From IMG/VR virus record IMGVR_UViG_3300033141_002166, positions 1 through 26,803 of that record: a stretch of DNA of 26,803 nt; one strand, given 5' to 3'. This DNA comes from a virus. The position numbers and the translations under genes were made by a program. The notes beneath the pieces are model-generated. The model was not told where the DNA came from and ran no database searches. It worked only from the letters and a program-made list of their open reading frames with translations. Each line of letters opens with the position of its first letter. The stretch's first letter is position 1. Below are positions 20,601-26,803 of this stretch, piece after piece.

Positions 20601-20995
20601 GGGAAACGTGGGTATATGCCAATATAGATCCAGCCGAAATCGAGCTTGATGCACTTGAGCTACATTTGTCTAATGTTGTTTATGATCGACACATGACCAT
20701 CTACGTCGATTATCAAACATCAGGAGGTCCGAATCCTGACAAGTTGCCACCCGAATTCGCAACTGGTGGATCTATGATCGTGCCACCTGGCTATAACAAC
20801 GATGACTTCCTAATCGGAGTGTCAAGTGGCGAGTATGTTAATGTCACAACTGCAGGACAATCGCCAGGAGGAGGAGGGGGAATAAACATAGAAGTTATCA
20901 ATCAGTTTGCTACGGGTGTACACAACCCAGGCGAGGTTGCATCTGCGTCTCAAGATGGATTATACTCAGCGTTAGAGAAAGCAGGTTTGATATGA
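17642..20995 (+). CDS. Tail tape measure protein
   Basis: The 1117-residue product is the largest gene in the window and sets tail length. Residues 1-150 are helical and Ala/Gln-rich. 153-264 hold four 28-residue repeats. 282-298 is the one hydrophobic, Gly/Ala-rich segment (VTAVAAGGVAGIVF), likely membrane-active. 330-620 resembles the TP901-type tape-measure core (ATVRAAREIGRGPLETQTAL, then MTETLITGMSTVNAYGRG and AGVSLEEVTAAMVVMN). The rest is coiled coil, ending in a Gly-rich C-terminus. No muralytic domain is obvious. Its stop overlaps the Dit start by four bases. Confidence 0.92.
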   Translation: MSRKIETEVGVTASAKGINEAAAAVDKLLAQMLDLNKGQKDTATSSIKLTKAIRGLDNATDPAAEELMVLNKDLDRLGANMQKVAQETKEYATAVKAMDGATDDQIRDADRLAEITQEQADIQSRLNREVHESTQKSEAATAATKQHAVAEERLTLSLEEGYVAQKASTDANQQHETELKRMTIAQDANYLAVKSTADANLRYKTSMKEMALQSQKQYVAQKSLVQVNQQMTNEQRRLKIGSSEVVVALRAQEAETHRLARAEIRAKTETRLFGIETQKLKESLVTAVAAGGVAGIVFKGLQIIGDGFRRAGEAAKEFQRQATETFSSVEEEVARSKAQIPELVQSQEELYSATVRAAREIGRGPLETQTALRKAMNLGLDYNDAMQAVEVSTKAARVANADMTETLITGMSTVNAYGRGMYDINAVLDQYAYLVQNSNLETQDLISGMAKIISPAAEAGVSLEEVTAAMVVMNRQGDDFQEIGDLLGNMLTQLAVRGTTAGRAFEAAAGMGFREFTAAGGTLIEGLILLEDHADDTEQSISELVQGNSKFYRDMLAGRGVLELTGRHTAELAEAYEGALLAQGTLADQTAQFTGTLYLATEEMNAAKEAAWATEGSLTQGLARGFTNAKTTLYDLINTLSTAAVSYKDLNSAFNEATTIYGGDFVEIENFIVSIIDKSGTDLEIQHEINKTRAATAEIIRENVDISKEELEIAIQNYYWQQLALEGAKQEKNIYQDMADIDRIKEFDRMTEAQREAYELQKAQADEAERIEKAEAAALLTAEQKAKWEQIIAERLAEQYAILVSAYDASKSYIDNISGLQVDLGLATDPEEIEQLKEQLKEAGESIDTYYRQALIDSIVANGDFSESTIDLKVKLGLLTKEAGELQKEFLGIKTEIDLLGQSEGFNDLNLEQQALAAERVAAGLMTAKEAVEQFDPSNWREGVAPGIVRSEEGFRDAIVNVRIPEADEAKLTAMEEQLTLITTSKWETWVYANIDPAEIELDALELHLSNVVYDRHMTIYVDYQTSGGPNPDKLPPEFATGGSMIVPPGYNNDDFLIGVSSGEYVNVTTAGQSPGGGGGINIEVINQFATGVHNPGEVASASQDGLYSALEKAGLI
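18098..18433 (+). repeat. Four 28-residue repeats in the tape measure
   Basis: Residues 153-180, 181-208, 209-236 and 237-264 align without gaps. The shared pattern is a charged residue plus Leu/Met at the start, Tyr (or Val) at position 10, Ala at 12, Lys (or Arg) at 14 and Asn (or Glu) near 20. The fourth is the most diverged. Twenty-eight residues is four heptads. Confidence 0.7.
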
Positions 20996-21444
20996 CAACC
21001 TATCTAGTTCCCGCGACTTTTAACAGCGTTGATATAAGAGGGCAAAACCAGCCAAGTGGGATTGATACCCAGGCGTTTGAGCTTCCAGTTCCAATCGTTC
21101 AGTCTGGAATAATCCCCGCTGCTGGGGGATCTCTCTTTGATTTCAATTATGGTGACGGCGCCAAGCTAATCCCACGGCCGTTCTCCCTTGTCATGACCGT
21201 TTATGCCGTAGATGAATTTACCTTTAATACTGTGTTCAACAGTTTCTTTGGCCTTCCTCCAGCCGGATTCTATGGATTAACAGCAACGTTTACCGCTAAA
21301 ATTCATGGCAGTATTGATTATCTGAGCTGTCAGGTTGAACTAGAGAGTTATTCCTTTACCCAAGATGTTCGTTGGTATGACTCCGACAAGAAGATGATCA
21401 GTGGCATGGCAGTTGTATTCAAGCCGGTGGATCTCTTCTCATGA
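20992..21444 (+). CDS. Distal tail protein (Dit-like)
   Basis: The 150-residue product overlaps the tape measure stop (ATGA) and the next start (ATGA). Its size, beta-rich composition and place directly after the tape measure fit Dit or minor tail proteins that form the hexameric ring at the tube end. It lacks the long C-terminal carbohydrate-binding extension of evolved Dits. Strand-rich stretches include FSLVMTVYAVDEFTFNTVF and FTAKIHGSIDYLSCQVELES. The assignment is positional plus fold type. Confidence 0.65.
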   Translation: MTTYLVPATFNSVDIRGQNQPSGIDTQAFELPVPIVQSGIIPAAGGSLFDFNYGDGAKLIPRPFSLVMTVYAVDEFTFNTVFNSFFGLPPAGFYGLTATFTAKIHGSIDYLSCQVELESYSFTQDVRWYDSDKKMISGMAVVFKPVDLFS

Positions 21445-23936
21445 GTTCTAACTGGACAGGTCCATTCCTTCACGTCTATTCTCCTGCAAACCTCGCAACG
21501 AGAAAATCTGTTTTGGACAACGGAAGAAACGTAGATGAATTAAACCTCCAATCAACTGACGGGAAATTTGAAGGTGGAGGATTCGGCAGCGGCAAAGCAT
21601 CTTCTACACTAATGAATCGCGACAATCACCCGCTTGTCGAGAAGGGTGATATCGCACTAACATTCTGTAGGCATCCCCTCTTCCTGAATGGAGGGGATGC
21701 TATCTGTGCCATTTTCATTATTGAAGATGAAAACTTTGTAGAAAGCGCAGATGGTTCAGGGACCGTTACTTGGACAGGCTCAGGCATATCCAAAGAACTA
21801 CAACGAAAGGTTCTTCGACTTGATTACATCTGTAACAAGTATCCCGGCACAACACCGGGATGGACAGATACCTACATATATCTTGCAGCAGTTCATGAAG
21901 AAGCAGTAAATTTCTATAATGGCGGAATCATAGAAATAGCAGGCTATACAGCCGAGATTACATATTACACCGGCGCCGCAGAAAATAGAGTCTACGTCCA
22001 GGATTGGCAACCAGGCAATCCCGATTCTGGCGCAATAGAAGACTATGTTATATCGCACGGAAAAACAACCGAGGATATAACCCAAGCGATAGCATTTCCT
22101 CAAACAGATTGGACAGCAGATAGAGTAGGAACGCCGTATGGATCGTTTCATGAGGTCGCTGGCCGTAAATGTATTGATCTAGTTAATGACATCGTAACGA
22201 ATACTGGATGGCAGTACGCAACAAACATCACAGACGAACCTCTTCGTATGCTCTTCTGGTTTGATACCAAAGCGGCGCCAGTTGATTCCACCATGTATCT
22301 CAGGACAATTGAAGAAGTTGGCCTTCCGATTTTCAAGAACAATATCCATTTCGCACCAATTGTTGATTGCCAAAGAAACACAACAATCAAAAGCGGAGTG
22401 ACTCGTGTGCTCGCAGTCGGAGCAGATGGTCTTTCCTTCGTAGGCATAGACCCAGGCGATCTAACTATCCCTACCGGATTCACCTTATATGAAGCTGAAT
22501 CAATGCTCGTTTATGACACGGCAGAGATCGGCATGTCCGTCCATCAGATAGTTGAGAACAACGAATCATTCGACTACATCAAAAAGCAAACAGATACGCC
22601 AGAAGCAAAACTAGCTGCACAGCAGCGATTGTTAAACGCGTGTGTTGATTATCTTCTTGGTAGGTCGGTCATAAATGACGACTACACAGCAAAATCAATA
22701 ACATTAAGAAACGCGAGTATCGGACAATCGCTGAGCTTGAAATTCGCCAGATTAACAGGAGGAGAAGAAAGCTGGTCCGTTGACAAAGATTTATGGATCA
22801 GAAGTTTCGCCTGTAGTGCAGATGCTTCCAATGGTGTGCGCTTTGTTACATATGATCTTGGAGAGTTCTGGCACAAGGGTTCAGTAGATGGCAACACAGC
22901 TCTTGCCGATCGATTGAAACGAATGGGCGGTTCTTCAGGAGGAGTTGTTATCACAGGAGGAGGGACTGCCCCCCCCGCTACAGGAGATCATGGATTGCTC
23001 ACTGGATTGTCGGATGACGATCATCCACAATATCTTCTTGCATCAGGAGCACGAGAATTAGCCGGCGATCTTGGAGTTGCAGCAGGTAAAACAATAGACG
23101 GTATTGATATAAGCGATCAAGCGGCAGATTACGTGAGCCATAAAGCTGATCCAGATGCACATCATGATCATTCGACAGGCGGCGGGATTGTTGATCATGG
23201 CGATCTTACCGGATTAGGAGATGACGATCACGGCCAGTATCTTTTAGTTAATGGTACAAGAGGACTCGCCGGTGATATGCTAGTTTCGTCAGGGAAAACA
23301 ATTGACGGAGTAGACATCAGCGAATTTAAGTCAGATTTTAATTCACACGAAATAGATCCGGCTGCCCACCACGATCATGAGGATCTTGGCCTTAATCCTC
23401 TTGTAGCAGGGCCAGGAATCGACATATACACCTATTTTGATACAAACGCGGGTGTGTTCAAAGACCTTATTAAAATAAGCGATAGGATTATGATTCATGA
23501 ACAGATCAGAATAGGCGATGGCGCGATTTTCGAGATGTGGGATATAGCTTCTCAAGCATTTCGTCAAATCAAGATCGCTATTAAGAACGGTCAACCATTC
23601 CTCGAATTTGCGCCACCTAACGATTGGTCTGGTTACAGCCTTATCCCAGATTTTACAATGGTAAAAGATGGCTGGGGTGAAGTTAATAGAGTTTCAGTTG
23701 ACTCAACAGTAACATTTACTGACACGAGTTCTCCTACGGATGGCTGGACAATTATAGAATGGGAATGGGAAGTCTTTCTTATAGATGGTTATCTTCCAGT
23801 ATTTTATAATGTGAACCCACTTGACTTACCATTTTATGTCGAAGGCCAATGGAGGATTTCTTTAAGGATTACACAAGAAGATATTGCAGGGAATCGCGAA
23901 TTTAACAACATTACCAAATATTTAGAGGTGGTTTAA
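21441..23936 (+). CDS. Tail hub / receptor-binding-associated protein with PKD-like C-terminus
   Basis: The product has 831 residues. Residues 1 to about 490 are a large beta-rich region without recognised enzymatic motifs, in the position of the tail-tip hub (Tal-like). About 494-510 is a Gly/Thr/Pro linker. Two 69-residue repeats begin at His517 and His586, each with GLxDDDHxQYLL and ending in a His-rich DAHHDH/AAHHDH cluster. Residues of about 750-831 resemble a PKD/Ig-like domain (SVDSTVTFTDTSSPTDGWTI). The repeats and PKD domain suggest adhesin-like host contact. The start ATG 21441 overlaps Dit by four bases. Confidence 0.7.
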   Translation: MSSNWTGPFLHVYSPANLATRKSVLDNGRNVDELNLQSTDGKFEGGGFGSGKASSTLMNRDNHPLVEKGDIALTFCRHPLFLNGGDAICAIFIIEDENFVESADGSGTVTWTGSGISKELQRKVLRLDYICNKYPGTTPGWTDTYIYLAAVHEEAVNFYNGGIIEIAGYTAEITYYTGAAENRVYVQDWQPGNPDSGAIEDYVISHGKTTEDITQAIAFPQTDWTADRVGTPYGSFHEVAGRKCIDLVNDIVTNTGWQYATNITDEPLRMLFWFDTKAAPVDSTMYLRTIEEVGLPIFKNNIHFAPIVDCQRNTTIKSGVTRVLAVGADGLSFVGIDPGDLTIPTGFTLYEAESMLVYDTAEIGMSVHQIVENNESFDYIKKQTDTPEAKLAAQQRLLNACVDYLLGRSVINDDYTAKSITLRNASIGQSLSLKFARLTGGEESWSVDKDLWIRSFACSADASNGVRFVTYDLGEFWHKGSVDGNTALADRLKRMGGSSGGVVITGGGTAPPATGDHGLLTGLSDDDHPQYLLASGARELAGDLGVAAGKTIDGIDISDQAADYVSHKADPDAHHDHSTGGGIVDHGDLTGLGDDDHGQYLLVNGTRGLAGDMLVSSGKTIDGVDISEFKSDFNSHEIDPAAHHDHEDLGLNPLVAGPGIDIYTYFDTNAGVFKDLIKISDRIMIHEQIRIGDGAIFEMWDIASQAFRQIKIAIKNGQPFLEFAPPNDWSGYSLIPDFTMVKDGWGEVNRVSVDSTVTFTDTSSPTDGWTIIEWEWEVFLIDGYLPVFYNVNPLDLPFYVEGQWRISLRITQEDIAGNREFNNITKYLEVV

Positions 23937-26803
23937 ATGGCAACAGTTCATGTAGGTCCAGGGCAAGCATATGCAAGAATTAGCGATGGGGCAGTAGCCG
24001 CCGGCAATGGTGGAACAGTCATTGTTCACCAGGCTGATTATTTCGAGCAAGTCGTAATTAGAACTCCAAACGTTACGATTATAGCTAATTCTGGAGATAC
24101 TCCAGTTGTTACTGGGAGACTTCCCTTTTCTCGCAGGGATAATCCGACAAGTGGTGTTTTGCCAGGAGGTGAATGGCGTCCTTGGGTTTCAATTGGTAAT
24201 AACGGTGGCGCTTCGTTCAAATGGACCGCGTTAGTTCTGTTAGCCGCAGATGGGATTACTTGGGATGGAATTAATTCCTCCGAAAGTACGGGCCGCGGTA
24301 TTCAGTTAGGGGATGGGAGAAAAGACGGAAATGGTAATTATTATCGTTATCCTGGGATTGAAATAAAGAACACAGAAATTGCCTACCATCGAGGATCGGG
24401 ATTTGTTTTTTATCATACCGATGATGTCAAACTCACTAATTGCACGTTGCATCATTGCGTCAATTTCTATCTTGGTGATGAAACAAGTCATGGCACGAAT
24501 CACCCCGGCTGCATCAACTTTGTTGGGGTTAAAGATCCAATCATTACCGATTGTACATTTTACTACAATGGTGGAGAAAGTTTTTGTTTCGATTCGAATA
24601 ATCATGCAAGCACCGGGCTTATCGTTCGCGGCACTACCCTTTCTGATGGAAAAGAAGTTATTACATATCTTCACGCTTCAGAGGATATCTTTTATGAAAA
24701 TTGCGTATTTTACGGTTCAGTAGACAGGGATGCTTGGGGAGGCGCTGAGCAAAAGGGGTTTAGAGGTTTCAAGGGAGTTCCTATAGAATTGGAAAGTTAT
24801 AATAGGGCTAATCAAAACCCGACTTTTTGTGGAGTTCAAAATGTCGAAATTAGGAACTCATTATTTGTTGACATGGGTTCTAATATGAAGTTTGGTTCTG
24901 CTGCTAATATCCCGTGTACTACATATTACCGCAACTGGTTGATCACTGGCTGTACATTTGTTCAAACCCAATCGAAGGCTCAATTAGCTATAGAATCAAG
25001 CGCAATTGATGAAGCATCAAATATCGTCTTTGAGGGGAATTTGTTTTATGTCACAGATCCGAGTTATGGCAACATAGGAATTTGGCCTTCCGGTTTTACA
25101 TTTAAGAACAATATATGGAATTATAATCCTGGCAATCGTTTTTTGCAGGGGTCGAATGATATCTATAACGCTGATGTGAAGATGAATAATCCCACGGCTG
25201 TCATTCATAGGAATGGCATCAACGTCAACAACTACAAGGTTCTTTCTGGTAGTGCTGCAATTAACGAATGGGCTAGTCCTATTTCAAATGACTATTTTGG
25301 AAACCTGCGAACTATCCCTTCTGACTATGGATTTCATGACCTAGAAGCAACTGGCGACGATGGCGGAGATAATGTTCCATATGCGTCATTCACTCTATCA
25401 GAAAACAATGTTGAGCTAGGAACAGAGGTAACAGCAATTGACACCTCGATCCCATCTAGCGGGGCGACAATTGTAGAAACAGCCTGGTTATTAACCCTGC
25501 CGGGAACTGATATTCAATTAATTTCGCTGTCTCCATCTTTTGTTTTCGGCCTTAATATAGTTGGTAATTACACATTGCAACTGACGGTAGTACAGGATAA
25601 CGATGGGGAATCAACAATATCAAAGGGTATTACTGTTTACGAGGAAGATGGCGAAGATCCTCCACCACCACCGCCAGATCCGCCACCATGTAACTTAGGG
25701 ACATGGCAACAAGCAGTAAACAACGGTTCACCCAAATTTTCAGTTGTGGACAATGTTTATTCTATTGAGAACGATCCAGGCGATCAGGGAATGTTCTTAT
25801 CTTGGTGGAACACGGTCGTCACCGCTGCGGAAGAATTCACCCTGTCCGCTGAATTTTTCGTGGAAATGGAAGCTGGTAATTATGCTACCATGTTTGCGCT
25901 TTTCTACGATTCTGGAAATTCGTTATTGGGGAACGTTGCTTCAGTCTCGATTCAACCAAACTCTGATTTTACTTTAGTCGAGTTGGCTGCAATTGCACCG
26001 ACTAACGCAGTTAAGTTGCGTATGGATATACGAGCCTGGAATGGGGCCGGTAAACTTTCGTTTAAAGAACCTTGTGTAGTAGAAGATACCACTCTTCCAG
26101 ACGATCCTCCGCAAGCTGTCATAGAGGCAACTTCAGGCGGTCAACCTCTTTTGGCCGATGGCGTTGTTCCATTAAATGAAACTATCTATTTTGAGGGAGT
26201 TAATTCAATAGATGCAGTCGAGTATAAATGGCAATTATATAAACAGATTGGCAGAAAATATGAGCTTTGGAGAGATCCAGTTTATCTATCGGCGATTGCT
26301 CACAATATGGATGATGCTGGTGCATTTGTTATGCGTTTGACCGTCACATCAGCCGAAGGGCTTACAAATTATGAGAACCTATTCTTTAAGATTCTAGACC
26401 CAATTGATGCACTTGAAGTTTGGTTTACCGTTAATCAAGTATTGACAAGTGGTATTCCAGCGGACGATACTGTTACTGGAAACTCTCCCTTAACAGTACA
26501 ATTTGAGGCATATTACGAATCCGATGGCCTTGCGCTTATAGGGCATGTATGGGAATTGCTTGATGACCAAAGAGAAACAATCGACACTATTGCATCAAAA
26601 GAAGATCCAATAATTATTACGTTCCCATATGTAAACTTGGGCTGGACGGAAGAGATAACGATTGACTATGGTATGAGGCTAACTAGTACCTTTGAGGGGT
26701 ATCTTTCAAAAAGTCATGTGCAATATCTCGTGGTGTCGGTCACGGTAACTCCAATTAATCAAATTGGACCTGCTATTCCAGCAACCATTTCTCCCATAAC
26801 TGG
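23937..26803 (+). CDS. Right-handed beta-helix tail fibre/tailspike with Ig-like domains, truncated at window edge
   Basis: The frame opens at ATG 23937, immediately after the hub stop, and stays open to the last base (955 codons and more beyond). Residues 1 to about 440 read as a parallel beta-helix (VHVGPGQAYARISDGAVAAG, then GGTVIVHQADY and VTIIANSGDTPVV, then repeating N/G-rich rungs), the fold of tailspikes and pectate lyases. About 480-570 resembles a PKD-like module followed by a Pro-rich linker (DPPPPPPDPPPC), then a lectin-like region (about 590-715) and further Ig-like modules. It is likely the host-surface adhesin, possibly a depolymerase. Catalytic residues cannot be assigned. Confidence 0.8.
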   Translation, partial: MATVHVGPGQAYARISDGAVAAGNGGTVIVHQADYFEQVVIRTPNVTIIANSGDTPVVTGRLPFSRRDNPTSGVLPGGEWRPWVSIGNNGGASFKWTALVLLAADGITWDGINSSESTGRGIQLGDGRKDGNGNYYRYPGIEIKNTEIAYHRGSGFVFYHTDDVKLTNCTLHHCVNFYLGDETSHGTNHPGCINFVGVKDPIITDCTFYYNGGESFCFDSNNHASTGLIVRGTTLSDGKEVITYLHASEDIFYENCVFYGSVDRDAWGGAEQKGFRGFKGVPIELESYNRANQNPTFCGVQNVEIRNSLFVDMGSNMKFGSAANIPCTTYYRNWLITGCTFVQTQSKAQLAIESSAIDEASNIVFEGNLFYVTDPSYGNIGIWPSGFTFKNNIWNYNPGNRFLQGSNDIYNADVKMNNPTAVIHRNGINVNNYKVLSGSAAINEWASPISNDYFGNLRTIPSDYGFHDLEATGDDGGDNVPYASFTLSENNVELGTEVTAIDTSIPSSGATIVETAWLLTLPGTDIQLISLSPSFVFGLNIVGNYTLQLTVVQDNDGESTISKGITVYEEDGEDPPPPPPDPPPCNLGTWQQAVNNGSPKFSVVDNVYSIENDPGDQGMFLSWWNTVVTAAEEFTLSAEFFVEMEAGNYATMFALFYDSGNSLLGNVASVSIQPNSDFTLVELAAIAPTNAVKLRMDIRAWNGAGKLSFKEPCVVEDTTLPDDPPQAVIEATSGGQPLLADGVVPLNETIYFEGVNSIDAVEYKWQLYKQIGRKYELWRDPVYLSAIAHNMDDAGAFVMRLTVTSAEGLTNYENLFFKILDPIDALEVWFTVNQVLTSGIPADDTVTGNSPLTVQFEAYYESDGLALIGHVWELLDDQRETIDTIASKEDPIIITFPYVNLGWTEEITIDYGMRLTSTFEGYLSKSHVQYLVVSVTVTPINQIGPAIPATISPIT

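Larger units (their letters stand above)
1..26803 (+). mobile_element. Tailed phage (siphovirus-type) genome segment or prophage
   Basis: TerL, portal, scaffold, decoration protein, major capsid protein, connectors, tail tube, G/GT chaperones, tape measure, Dit and hub follow in the standard siphovirus order on one strand with minimal gaps. No host-like gene, integrase or attachment site is visible, so free phage and prophage cannot be separated. Two encoded DNA methyltransferases and many very small genes are typical of phage early and middle regions. The lambda gpE-like capsid protein with a separate decoration protein suggests a lambda-type head. Confidence 0.95.

Noticed and set aside
1-26803. 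GATC enrichment as a sign of Dam-type modification
   Set aside because: GATC looks frequent by eye, but the excess seems modest and could follow from codon use. Without a full count I do not claim it.

Overview
The window is a contiguous piece of a tailed double-stranded DNA phage or prophage, almost entirely transcribed rightward. It holds, in order: a non-coding hairpin-rich left part; a likely small terminase; two DNA methyltransferases among small unknown genes; a structured non-coding RNA with a strong terminator; an HNH endonuclease and a protein with RAMP/Cas7-like motifs, set among unusual G-rich repeat arrays; and then a complete siphovirus-type virion module. That module runs TerL, portal, scaffold, decoration protein, a lambda gpE-like major capsid protein, four or five connector proteins, two tail-tube paralogues, the G/GT tail chaperone pair, tape measure, Dit, tail hub and a beta-helix fibre that runs off the right edge. 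There is no integrase, repressor, replication or lysis gene in view. The host cannot be named. Promoters look like ordinary sigma70 type (TTGNNN, 17 bases, TATAAT), base composition is intermediate, and at least two genes look leaderless.

Layout. 1-540 carries six CACATGC words and a series of perfect inverted repeats, and 541-912 is probably untranslated. 913-1872 is the small-terminase candidate. 1873-3198 is a promoter plus a C5 cytosine methyltransferase broken over two frames, followed by a small basic protein. A near-copy of the same promoter at 3199-3227 drives a tightly overlapping operon (3277-5882) that includes an N6-adenine methyltransferase. 5885-6050 is a self-contained promoter, folded RNA and terminator. 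6069-8058 contains three blocks of a degenerate GGNNN pentamer repeat in modules of roughly 77-90 bases, lying directly upstream of the HNH gene, a 78-residue gene and TerL. 8105-23936 is the packaging, head and tail operon. 23937 to the edge is the fibre, which has a visibly different composition.

How it works together. The small and large terminase, portal and probably the HNH nuclease package DNA. Scaffold, decoration and capsid proteins build the head. The connectors and tail terminator join head to tail. The two tube proteins polymerise around the tape measure with help from the G and frameshifted GT chaperones. Dit, the hub and the beta-helix fibre form the tip that contacts the host. 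The two methyltransferases probably protect the DNA from restriction. The most unusual element is the GGNNN array system, which belongs to no repeat class I recognise and is confined to the intergenic gaps around the HNH-to-TerL region.
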